10,444 nt of DNA, taken from contig JAJXVI010000034.1 of the NCBI GenBank assembly GCA_021782195.1, positions 1 through 10,444 of the forward strand. The letters are read 5' to 3'. Below the pieces are notes generated by a model. That model was not told the origin of the DNA and did no database searches. It was given only the letters and a program-made list of their open reading frames with translations. How positions within the stretch are numbered: position 1 is the first letter of the stretch; every line of letters begins with the position of its first letter. Positions 1-6,328 of the stretch are shown one piece after another. The stretch is from a bacterium. GTDB lineage: Bacteria; Vulcanimicrobiota; Xenobia; RGZZ01. The position numbers were made by a program, and so were the translations under genes.

Positions 1-26
1 CCAGTTTCTGGGGCGTCCACCGGTGA

Positions 27-50
27 TGTTTTGTCGGAGAGGACAAAACA
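27..50. repeat. 9-bp inverted repeat (hairpin)
   Basis: The arms TGTTTTGTC (27-35) and GACAAAACA (42-50) are perfect reverse complements around a 6-nt loop. The arms are AT-rich against a GC-rich background. No T-tract follows on either strand, so it does not look like a canonical intrinsic terminator. It could be a remnant terminator of an upstream gene or a protein-binding dyad; the sequence does not decide between these. Confidence 0.6.
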
Positions 51-80
51 GATGGACGGAAAGTGTGATGGGGACTCAGT

Positions 81-126
81 GTTTGTGCCGGTTGAATAAA
101 ACTTGTTTTATTCAACCGGCACAAAC
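81..126. repeat. Perfect 46-bp palindrome, 22-bp arms
   Basis: Arm 81-102 (begins GTTTGTGCCGG, ends AATAAAAC) is perfectly complementary to arm 105-126, with only TT (103-104) between them. Every arm position pairs. As DNA it could extrude as a cruciform; as RNA it would form a very long uninterrupted stem. No T-tract follows on either strand. It lies about 210 bp upstream of the chosen start of the caspase-like gene. Possible roles are a terminator or insulator for an upstream transcript, an operator dyad, or a mobile-element relic. The function is unknown. Confidence 0.85.
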
Positions 127-172
127 GCCGGGCGGAGGGAGTGCGCGTCGGGCGGCGAACATCGGGCAGGTC

Positions 173-343
173 ATGACCGAGATTTTTCGGGATCAGCCAT
201 TGCGTACAGCGCAGCCCTCTCTGCCCCATCTCACGCCAGTCATGCGTCAGACGTGCGGGGCGTTGCTGGAAGTGAATGCGACGCCCGAGATAGCGCGGAA
301 CGGATTCTCCAGGTACGAGATATCGAGGACCACCGGTCCATGA
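173..343 (+). CDS. Possible small protein, 56 aa, start-stop coupled to the next gene
   Basis: An ATG at 173 opens a 56-residue frame beginning MTEIFRDQPLRT. Its TGA at 341-343 overlaps the ATG of the caspase-like gene at 340-342 in an ATGA arrangement typical of translational coupling. About 70% of third codon positions are G or C, which is compatible with coding. Only a weak AGG precedes the start, and too close to it. The protein has no membrane segment or motif I recognise. It may be a genuine leader peptide or simply an open frame in GC-rich DNA; I favour the latter only slightly. Confidence 0.25.
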   Translation: MTEIFRDQPLRTAQPSLPHLTPVMRQTCGALLEVNATPEIARNGFSRYEISRTTGP

Positions 344-1968
344 CCCGCGGACGCTTCGTGACGAAGACGGGGCAGCCGTCCGGCCAGGCAGTGGATGGTC
401 CCGGCCGCGACCGATGTCGTTTGGTTTTGCCCCGCGTCGTCAGGGCCCTGTACGTGACACTCGCGGCGATCGGATGTGTGCTTGTGTTCTCCTGGTGGCT
501 GCGTGCCTCGGTATGTGCCGCTTCCTCGCGGGTCGCGCTGGTCGTGGGCGTCTCGTCGTACGACGCGCGAACGCAGATGCCAGAACTTCCACAGGCCGAG
601 ATGTCGGCGAGGGAGCTTGGGGGTGCTCTTGCCGCGCAGGTCGATACCACGACGATTGTACGCCGGATTCCCGTGGCCAGTCTGTTGCGCGAGATTCGGG
701 AGGTGGCGGGCCGCTGTCCCGCGTCCGGTGAACTTTTTGTCTTCCTGCTGGGGACGACGAGGCATGGGAAGTTCCTGTGTAGCGACGGGCCCGTTTCGAC
801 GTCAGACCTTCGCCGTGCACTGCTGTCGAGTCACGTTCAGAGAAGAGTGCTGTTTCTTGACGCCGCGGACAGCGGCAAACTTGCACAGGCGCTGGCGGGC
901 AACGGATTGACGGTACTTTCCTCAAGCGGAGTCTCTGGAGAGTCGTGGTGCGGTTTTTTCACTCACCACGACTGCGCGCGTTTCGAGAGTGGGGCGGTTG
1001 ACGGGTGGGTGAAGGCTCTGAAGCGCACTTCCAACGGTTGGAAGGGCGACATCGCCAACAACGGTGCCCTGACGGTCGAGGACCTCCAGACTGCCGGGAA
1101 CCGCACCGCTACCAGTGCGCTGCTGCATCGTGACGAAAGGCACGCCCTGGAATCGGACCTTGGCGTGGCGGTGCTTGACGCGGTGGTCCCGGAATCGGCG
1201 CGGAAGCTTCGTGAGGGCCATCCGGTCAAGCTATCCGATCTTCGGCATCACCTGGGGAATCCGCGCTACGCACAGTTTGCAGGTGTCATCGATGCGTTGC
1301 TCGACGATCACCTGGTGACTGCCGGAGCAAAGGTGCGTGCGCGTATCCGGGCGACGTTGCGCGCCAGTCATCCAATGCAGTCGTTGCTTGACCTGCATAC
1401 ACTGCTGCTGCACGAACACCTCCTCGAGACTCCAGGCGACACGCATATACTGACATGGAAACGCCTTGAACTGCGAAAATCGGGTGCCCGCGTCGTCGAA
1501 CTGGTGACGACCGCCACGCAAAGGGCCCTGCTGTATGGCGATCCGGTTGCGCCAATTCTTGGGCAGCGCAGAGGGAACTACCCGTGGGGAACCTATGCCG
1601 GTAGACTCTCCGGGCGGATGAAGGGTCGAATGTGCCTTCATCTGACCGGACCGTACGTAACTGGCCGCTGGGAAGGAGAGATTTCCCACCACTGGCTTCG
1701 GGGAACCTGGATGGGTACGTATGACGCGCGAACTGGAAAACTCGCAGGCAGAGTCCTCGGTCTGCTTCAGAGTGAGAAACCGCCTGAGGGAAATCGAAAG
1801 CCCGTCGACGAGCCACTGCCGGGCATCTTCGAGGGTACGGTGAGTCGCGACGGGCTCAGCCTGTCGGGGACGTGGCATTCGCTGACGCCTCGTCGCCCAT
1901 GGAGCGGCCACTGGCGGGTTTCGAAAGGAGAGGAGAACGGGCGTCCACGACCCGGCTCGTGCGAGTGA
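340..1968 (+). CDS. Membrane-anchored caspase-like (C14-fold) protein, probably catalytically dead
   Basis: The 542-residue protein starts at ATG 340, ten bases after a GAGGA at 325-329; longer in-frame starts (GTG 253, TTG 103) would add sequence without recognisable content. The basic N-terminus is followed by one hydrophobic segment (about residues 33-52), so the rest should face the periplasm, either anchored or released. Residues about 64-250 follow the peptidase C14/caspase pattern: SRVALVVGVSSYD at the first strand, ELFVFLLG then RHG (His142) where the catalytic His-Gly lies, RRVLFLDAADSG (170-179) where families usually read LDxCxSG, then VLSSSG, GFFT and NNGALTVEDL. At the cysteine position stands Ala176, so proteolysis is unlikely and a binding or scaffold role is inferred. 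Residues about 417-526 are beta-rich with regularly spaced G-x-W/Y-x-G motifs. It stands alone, with 353 bp to the next gene. Confidence 0.82.
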   Translation: MTRGRFVTKTGQPSGQAVDGPGRDRCRLVLPRVVRALYVTLAAIGCVLVFSWWLRASVCAASSRVALVVGVSSYDARTQMPELPQAEMSARELGGALAAQVDTTTIVRRIPVASLLREIREVAGRCPASGELFVFLLGTTRHGKFLCSDGPVSTSDLRRALLSSHVQRRVLFLDAADSGKLAQALAGNGLTVLSSSGVSGESWCGFFTHHDCARFESGAVDGWVKALKRTSNGWKGDIANNGALTVEDLQTAGNRTATSALLHRDERHALESDLGVAVLDAVVPESARKLREGHPVKLSDLRHHLGNPRYAQFAGVIDALLDDHLVTAGAKVRARIRATLRASHPMQSLLDLHTLLLHEHLLETPGDTHILTWKRLELRKSGARVVELVTTATQRALLYGDPVAPILGQRRGNYPWGTYAGRLSGRMKGRMCLHLTGPYVTGRWEGEISHHWLRGTWMGTYDARTGKLAGRVLGLLQSEKPPEGNRKPVDEPLPGIFEGTVSRDGLSLSGTWHSLTPRRPWSGHWRVSKGEENGRPRPGSCE

Positions 1969-2038
1969 GCCTGTGTGTACACGTCGGCATTTCTCCAGGG
2001 CATTCTCGCGTGTTTGCCTGTCGCCTCACGGGAAAGGG

Positions 2039-2066
2039 GAGGCGGTGGCCCCGTTGCCACCGCCTC
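2039..2066. terminator. Terminator-like stem-loop after the caspase-like gene
   Basis: The arms GAGGCGGTGGC (2039-2049) and GCCACCGCCTC (2056-2066) form a perfect 11-bp GC-rich stem with a 6-nt loop, 70 bp past the stop codon. There is no T-tract on either side, so it is not a textbook intrinsic terminator. It would still be a strong 3'-end structure. Confidence 0.5.
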
Positions 2067-2252
2067 GCAGTATCCGTGCGTGCCATTCTCTCTCAAAGGC
2101 AGGAAATTGTGCGCGCAAGACCCTGGCAGCACCACACGGTTCATGTCGGCCAGAACAAGCCGAAAGCTCACCGCGAGTCTCCTGACAGTCCGTCTTCTGC
2201 AGCCAGCCGGTTCCTTGACGTGAAATTTTTGGACGGAATGGCAACAAAGTGA

Positions 2253-2283
2253 TTACAATTCGCCGCCACACTTGCGCTATAAT
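2253..2283 (+). promoter_or_regulatory. Probable promoter of the hydrolase-like gene
   Basis: A perfect sigma70-type -10 box TATAAT lies at 2278-2283, inside an AT-rich patch. The best -35 candidate is TTACAA at 2253-2258, a weak match (3 of 6) with a long 19-bp spacer, so an activator or a strong reliance on the -10 box is possible. Transcription would begin near 2290, giving a leader of about 30 nt. An AGAGGA at 2305-2310 precedes the ATG at 2322 by 11 bases. Confidence 0.55.
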
Positions 2284-2321
2284 GAGAACATACAAATTCC
2301 ACGAAGAGGAAGCCGCTCTCG

Positions 2322-3479
2322 ATGACAGGTGTGAATGACTTGCTTCTTGCTAGCCGCCGTCCGGTTGGTGGTGCTCCGGACCGCACGCAGGGTTCATCAG
2401 AAGGGCTCGAAGCAGGAGAATCACAGGGGCAGGGCTCACTTTCGCAGCCAGATTCGTTTGTCCGCGGAGACCGCGAGACAACCGTTCCTGCCGCGCCGGG
2501 TGTATCTTCAGGGTGGGCGGCACCCGTTGGCCAGCAACCACTTCCTCCTCCAATCTCCGCGGTCACGCAGTACATCCACGACTTCTACCATGCACCTCGT
2601 GAGCCGAGTTCCATGCAGGGGCTGGTCTTCGAAGAGCAGCCCGATGGTAGCGTGGAGACGCTCCGTCGATCCAGTCAGACCACTCCGGATGTGCCGGCCG
2701 CAGGACCCGACATTCCCGCGAATGCTGTCAAGAACAACCGCGTGCTCATGGAGGTTGACGGCATCCACGAGGTTCTGGCCAAGCAGGAAGACCAGATCCA
2801 TCGCCTTCTGGAAGCAACCCCGGCAGACCATGACAACGGAGCAAGCGTCGGGCAGCCTGTCATCGGTATCCACGAGGCGACCGGCTCGAACATCTTTGCA
2901 GATGGCTTTCGCATTGCGAAAGACCTGAGTATTCTGAAGGCGCTGCAGGGACACGCCCTGCCTTGCTCCTGGGCCCGCACGGTTGCGTTTTACGTTGACC
3001 CCACGGTTCGTTCGATTCACAATGAAGTGCGCCAGTCACTTGAAGCAGGACGTGACTGCCAGATGGTGGTGCACAGCGGTGGTGGAGCGGAAACTGCCCT
3101 CGCACTGTCCATTCTGGCACGCGAGGATGGTGGACGCTGGAAGAACCAGATCTCCCAGCACGTGCGTATCCTTGCGTTGTCGCCTGCCTGCGCTGTAAAG
3201 GATTTTGAGCGTGCAGGAGTGAATGCAGACGGAGTGTACTATACCGCCAGCCGGCGCGATCCTCTCTACCAGATGTCGCACCAGTACGTACCTCCGATTC
3301 TGTCCGGCCTGCTTCTGGCGAGGGGTGTGGTGGCCGGGCTTCCCTTGCTCTGGAACCAGCAGGCGATTGCTTACCACTCCCCGGACTACATCTTCTGGCG
3401 AAACATGGAACCCGATGGGAAACAACGGATCCAGGGTTATCTTGATGGTGGTTCCGGCGGAGACCACGTCGTCTCGTGA
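2322..3479 (+). CDS. Alpha/beta-hydrolase-like protein with a disordered N-terminal half
   Basis: The 385-residue protein has no signal peptide or membrane segment at its start. Residues 1-135 are rich in Gly, Pro, Ser, Gln and Glu and look disordered; 146-166 (VDGIHEVLAKQEDQIHRLLEA) is a short amphipathic helix. From about 178 the sequence becomes folded and hydrolase-like: VIGIHEATGSN (180-190) resembles the strand and loop forming an oxyanion hole, and QMVVHSGGGAETALALSIL (247-265) resembles a nucleophile elbow with Ser252. After VRILALSPA come SRRDPL (Asp313) and AIAYHSPDYIFW (His352), giving a plausible Ser252-Asp313-His352 triad. The elbow lacks the usual first glycine of GxSxG (Val250 instead). 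A lipase/esterase-like or peptidase role is inferred from pattern only; no named family is recognised. It has its own promoter and is probably monocistronic. Confidence 0.75.
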   Translation: MTGVNDLLLASRRPVGGAPDRTQGSSEGLEAGESQGQGSLSQPDSFVRGDRETTVPAAPGVSSGWAAPVGQQPLPPPISAVTQYIHDFYHAPREPSSMQGLVFEEQPDGSVETLRRSSQTTPDVPAAGPDIPANAVKNNRVLMEVDGIHEVLAKQEDQIHRLLEATPADHDNGASVGQPVIGIHEATGSNIFADGFRIAKDLSILKALQGHALPCSWARTVAFYVDPTVRSIHNEVRQSLEAGRDCQMVVHSGGGAETALALSILAREDGGRWKNQISQHVRILALSPACAVKDFERAGVNADGVYYTASRRDPLYQMSHQYVPPILSGLLLARGVVAGLPLLWNQQAIAYHSPDYIFWRNMEPDGKQRIQGYLDGGSGGDHVVS

Positions 3480-3580
3480 GTTGTGCGCACCGTTTTCAAC
3501 GCTTCCTGCCGGCGTACCACTGAGTGTTCGATGCTTGGGCCTGTCGAAATGTGACGTGGCTACCCGATATGCTCTTTCGC

Positions 3581-3605
3581 CGCGCGTCCTGACGCGCGCC
3601 TTTCT
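3581..3605 (+). terminator. Candidate intrinsic terminator after the hydrolase-like gene
   Basis: CGCGCGTC (3581-3588) pairs with GACGCGCG (3591-3598) around a 2-nt loop (in RNA the loop would open to four or more) and is followed by CCTTTCT. The short T-run makes this the most terminator-like element in the window on the + strand. It lies about 100 bp past the stop codon and just before the kinase ribosome binding site. Confidence 0.4.
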
Positions 3606-3634
3606 GGCCTTGCGGAAGAAGAGCGACCGACAGG

Positions 3635-3639
3635 GGAGG
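3635..3639 (+). promoter_or_regulatory. Shine-Dalgarno site of the hybrid kinase
   Basis: GGAGG, within a purine run from 3632 to 3640, ends five bases before GTG 3645. This supports the GTG as the start over the in-frame ATG at 3663. Confidence 0.7.
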
Positions 3640-3644
3640 GTTTC

Positions 3645-5345
3645 GTGAAGCCGTCTGTCGGTATGGTTCCCGTGCCCCAGGACGCGGACGAAGCCTTTAT
3701 CGGAATCTCGAACGAGGGGACTGTCACCAGTTGGAACGCGGGAGCGAAGAACATCTTCGGTCCTGACGAGCAGTGCGCAATCGGGGCTCGTTTCCTGGCC
3801 CTCCTCTCCGACGGGCAAGCCGAGGGCACTGTGCTCCAACTTGAGGCGCTTTCAAATAAGGTTGCGCAGTTTCTCGAGATTCCCTGGCGATCACCTGCGG
3901 GAAGGCTCGCTCACCTTCAGTTCAGCCTCTTTCCTGTTCGCAATGCAACTGACGATATCGTGGCAAGTGTGTGCCTCGTACGTGACGTGAGCGAGGAGCG
4001 AATGCTGGAGCAACGGTTGGCGCGTTCTCAGCACATTGAAGCGGTGGGACGCCTTGCCGGTGGCATTGCCCATGACTTCAACAACCTTCTCACCGTGATC
4101 ACCGGGTACAGCGACATTCTGCTTCGTGCGCTCGAAGAACGACCGGACCTTTACGATCACGTTTCGGAAATCTCCCGGGCGGCGGATCGTGCAGCGGCAC
4201 TGACGCGTCAGTTGCTGGCTTTCAGCCGTCGACAGACCCTCGTATTGCGATTGGTGGACCTTAACCAAATGCTGGGGGAAATGGAACGCATCCTGCGTCC
4301 GTTTCTTGGCGAGGACACGGAATTGTTCATTGAGCAGCAGGTGGGACTGTGGCCCGTGAAAGCCGACCCGTCGCAGCTTGAGCAGATCATCGTGAATCTG
4401 GTCATCAATGCCAGCGACGCCACACCAGGTGGCGGCAGGGTCGTCGTGTCCACGTTCAATTGCGCGCACACCCGCACCCGTGTCATCGCACAGACACGGC
4501 GGGGCTCCCCGCACTCTCTCCGTGCGGGGAACGAGCCTTCAGCCGTGGACGACGCTTCAGCCGTGGACGACGCTTCAGCCGTGGACGAGCCTTCATCGGA
4601 GGTTGCGTCCTTTCCCGCCGGTCCCGGCGACACGCTCACGCGCGTCCCCGGTTCGCACGAGCTTCCCGTTGAGCTTCCCGACGGAGATTACGTGGTGTTG
4701 CGCGTGCAGGACAACGGTTGCGGGATGGATGCTTCCACGCTTGCCCACCTGTTCGAGCCATTCTTCACCACCAAGGGTACAGAGAGCAGCAGCGGGATGG
4801 GACTTGCTTTCGTGTTTGGGGTGGTGAAGCAGTTTGGCGGGCACATCGAAGTGAGAAGTGAGGTCGGGCGCGGCGCATGTTTTGACATCTATCTTCCGCG
4901 CGCAGCGATTCCGGTCCCAGAAGTGGACAGCGAAGCATCGTCATCGGTGCGGGGAGGCACGATCCTGCTGGTCGAGGACGAGCCCACTGTCCGGCGGCTG
5001 GCAAGCATCGTGCTACAGACCGCAGGTTATGAAGTGCTCCAGGCGGTGGACGGGCACGATGCGATTCGTGTTTGCGAAGCGCATACGCGGCCGATTGACC
5101 TGCTCCTGACCGATGTCATCATGCCCCGCGTGAGCGCGCCCCAGTTGCTTGAGCGAATGTCCGTGCTGCACCCGGAGGCACGTGTGCTCTTCATGTCCGG
5201 GTACAGCAGCGAGGTGCTTCTCAGACACACTCAGGGTACAGGCGAACTGCCGTTTCTTACCAAACCGTTTACGGTCAGTTCGTTGCGGAGCAAGGTTCGT
5301 GAAGTACTCGCCGAACCTCTATCCGCTCACGTGCCAGGCAGCTAG
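3645..5345 (+). CDS. Hybrid sensor histidine kinase (PAS-HisKA-HATPase-REC)
   Basis: This 566-residue cytosolic sensor has no membrane segment. A PAS domain occupies about residues 12-118 (AFIGISNEGTVTSWNAGA onward). The dimerisation/phosphoacceptor domain contains GRLAGGIAHDFNNLL with His143. The ATPase domain shows the N box NLVINASDA (251-259, Asn255), G1 DNGCGM (356-361), an F box LFEPFFTTK and the G2 region SSGMGLAFVFGVV. A receiver follows from about 438, with acidic VEDE (443-446), phosphoacceptor Asp490 in LLTDVIMP, Ser518 in FMSGYS and Lys540 in TKPF, so all key residues are present. It likely autophosphorylates on His143 and passes phosphate to Asp490; no DNA-binding output is attached. 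Residues about 273-345 are an unusual insertion between the N box and G1 with a repeated AVDDAS motif. No partner regulator is adjacent. The ligand is unknown. Confidence 0.93.
   Translation: MKPSVGMVPVPQDADEAFIGISNEGTVTSWNAGAKNIFGPDEQCAIGARFLALLSDGQAEGTVLQLEALSNKVAQFLEIPWRSPAGRLAHLQFSLFPVRNATDDIVASVCLVRDVSEERMLEQRLARSQHIEAVGRLAGGIAHDFNNLLTVITGYSDILLRALEERPDLYDHVSEISRAADRAAALTRQLLAFSRRQTLVLRLVDLNQMLGEMERILRPFLGEDTELFIEQQVGLWPVKADPSQLEQIIVNLVINASDATPGGGRVVVSTFNCAHTRTRVIAQTRRGSPHSLRAGNEPSAVDDASAVDDASAVDEPSSEVASFPAGPGDTLTRVPGSHELPVELPDGDYVVLRVQDNGCGMDASTLAHLFEPFFTTKGTESSSGMGLAFVFGVVKQFGGHIEVRSEVGRGACFDIYLPRAAIPVPEVDSEASSSVRGGTILLVEDEPTVRRLASIVLQTAGYEVLQAVDGHDAIRVCEAHTRPIDLLLTDVIMPRVSAPQLLERMSVLHPEARVLFMSGYSSEVLLRHTQGTGELPFLTKPFTVSSLRSKVREVLAEPLSAHVPGS
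4506..4530. repeat. 9-bp inverted repeat inside the kinase insertion
   Basis: TCCCCGCAC (4506-4514) and GTGCGGGGA (4522-4530) are perfect reverse complements with a 7-nt loop. It sits within coding sequence for the linker inserted in the ATPase domain, immediately before the 18-bp tandem repeat. This suggests the insertion DNA is a separately acquired or expanded segment. Confidence 0.6.
4537..4595 (+). repeat. 18-bp tandem repeat encoding AVDDAS units
   Basis: The unit CTTCAGCCGTGGACGACG occurs at 4537-4554, identically at 4555-4572, and again at 4573-4590 with changes only at the last two bases, followed by a partial copy beginning CTTCA. The period is a multiple of three, so copy-number change keeps the kinase frame. 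It encodes the acidic, small-residue string SAVDDASAVDDASAVDEPS. Near-identical copies imply recent expansion. Confidence 0.85.
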
Positions 5346-6320
5346 CTGGATCATGCTCTTGAGGCTTTGTTGAGCGACTTCCACCGCGCTCGCTTCGAAC
5401 CCTGAGTGCATCTTGCAGTTCGAGCAGCGCCGGTCCTTGCGTGACTCCCAGTATGCCCAGTCGACGTCATTCCAGAATGTCTGGAAGTTGTCGTAGTATT
5501 TTTCACCGATCAGGTAACAGGGGGCCTTCCATCCGCGTGGCGTGAAGTTCACGGTTGAATACGGCGAACACGCGAGCTCGCGCAACCCCGCGGCGAACTC
5601 CAGGAAGAGTGGGGTGGCAGAGATCTTGTACTTGCGGGAAAGTTCCATCACACGCTTGAAGCGGTTGTGCATGTCCTCGCGAGTGAGGAAAACGTCTCGT
5701 TCAACGCTCTCGTAGTGATACCCCGGGGCGATGAGCATACCGTCGACCCTCATCTCCTTGAGCAGTTCGCATAGCTGCTCGACCTCTTCGATGTTGGTCT
5801 CCTTGAAGACGGTGGTATTGGTAAGCGTGACATACCCGCTCTTCTTGCTGACCTTGATCATGTCGATGGCCTTGTCGAACGTGCCGGGACGGTCGCAGAC
5901 ATGGTCGTGGGTCTCCTTCATCCCGTCGAGGTGAACGTTGATGAACAGATGCTTGCTCGGCGGAATCACGCCAAAGACCTTCTTGTCGAGCAGGAGGGCG
6001 TTGGTGCACAGAATGATGTACTTGCCCCGACGGATCAGTTCGCCGACAAGTTCGGGCAGTTCGGGATAGAGTGTCGGTTCACCGCCGCACAGGCTCACGA
6101 TGGGCACACCGGCATCCTCTACGGCTTGCAGGCAGGCTTCGACGGAAAGACGATCCTTCAACTTGCCCGTGTGGCGCTCGAGGGAGCAGCCCAGGCACGC
6201 CAGATTGCACGTGTACAGGGGCTCAAGCATGATCACGGTCGGGAAGCGTTTGCGCCCCTGACGGCGCTGGCTGCTCATGTAACGCGCCTGTGCAATCGAA
6301 AAGCCAAGTGGAAATCTCAT
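5319..6320 (-). CDS. hpnH: HpnH-like radical SAM enzyme (adenosylhopane synthesis)
   Basis: The 333-residue protein strongly resembles HpnH, the radical SAM enzyme that joins the 5'-deoxyadenosyl group to a hopene to make adenosylhopane, the precursor of extended hopanoids. The start MRFPLGFS matches the usual family start. The cluster motif CNLACLGC (Cys38, Cys42, Cys45) follows RKRFPTVIMLEPLYT. Further hallmarks are the GGEP motif, LCTNALLLDKK, VHLDGMKETHD, TNTTVF, a PGYHYES segment and the C-terminal CYLIGEKY ... RRCSNCKMHSGFEASAV region (Cys299, Cys302) seen in HpnH/DUF3463 proteins. I chose ATG 6320 because AGGAG lies eight bases upstream; the in-frame ATG at 6410 would add 30 unconserved residues. 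No other hopanoid gene is in the window, so the substrate is inferred. Its 3' end overlaps the convergent kinase gene by 27 bp. Confidence 0.85.
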   Translation of the reverse strand: MRFPLGFSIAQARYMSSQRRQGRKRFPTVIMLEPLYTCNLACLGCSLERHTGKLKDRLSVEACLQAVEDAGVPIVSLCGGEPTLYPELPELVGELIRRGKYIILCTNALLLDKKVFGVIPPSKHLFINVHLDGMKETHDHVCDRPGTFDKAIDMIKVSKKSGYVTLTNTTVFKETNIEEVEQLCELLKEMRVDGMLIAPGYHYESVERDVFLTREDMHNRFKRVMELSRKYKISATPLFLEFAAGLRELACSPYSTVNFTPRGWKAPCYLIGEKYYDNFQTFWNDVDWAYWESRKDRRCSNCKMHSGFEASAVEVAQQSLKSMIQLAAWHVSG

Positions 6321-6328
6321 CTTGCTGT

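Larger units (their letters stand above)
1..339. other. Leader region upstream of the caspase-like gene
   Basis: This stretch carries no confidently assigned gene. It contains two inverted repeats (27-50 and 81-126) and a possible short ORF (173-343), each listed separately. An open frame runs from a TTG at 103 into the caspase-like gene, but that codon lies in the loop and arm of the long palindrome and its first 79 codons resemble no known domain. I see no convincing sigma70 promoter. The upstream gene, if any, lies outside the window. Confidence 0.5.
1969..2321. other. Intergenic region between the caspase-like and hydrolase-like genes
   Basis: This 353-bp gap contains a stem-loop at 2039-2066 that probably ends the upstream transcript and a promoter-like -10 box at 2278-2283 serving the downstream gene. 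Short open frames here read through from the end of the upstream gene in other frames and have neither plausible starts nor motifs. Around 2221-2300 the sequence becomes clearly more AT-rich, as expected for a promoter region in a GC-rich genome. Confidence 0.6.
3480..3644. other. Short intergenic gap with a terminator-like stem
   Basis: The 165 bp between the hydrolase-like and kinase genes hold the GC-rich stem listed at 3581-3605 and the kinase ribosome binding site at 3635-3639. I see no clear promoter hexamers for the kinase, and no credible gene. Confidence 0.5.

Noticed and set aside
103..339. N-terminal extension of the caspase-like frame from TTG 103
   Set aside because: The codon lies in the centre of the long palindrome, no ribosome binding site precedes it, and the extra 79 residues show no motif; ATG 340 places the membrane segment near the N-terminus.
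1231..1911. 226-codon open frame on the minus strand
   Set aside because: It is fully antisense to the caspase-like gene, has no recognisable motif and is the kind of shadow frame expected in GC-rich coding DNA.
2215..2220. TTGACG as -35 box for the TATAAT at 2278
   Set aside because: The spacing of 57 bp is far too long for the same promoter, and no -10 box lies 16-18 bp downstream of it.
1872..2252. 126-codon + strand frame spanning the gap after the caspase-like gene
   Set aside because: It begins inside the upstream gene in another frame, crosses the terminator-like stem-loop and shows no motif.
3036..3839. 267-codon open frame on the minus strand
   Set aside because: It overlaps the hydrolase-like gene, the gap and the kinase start on the other strand, and its translation is arginine/histidine-rich without motifs.
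4537..4595. Tandem repeat considered as a CRISPR-like array
   Set aside because: The units are directly adjacent with no spacers and are translated in frame within the kinase.
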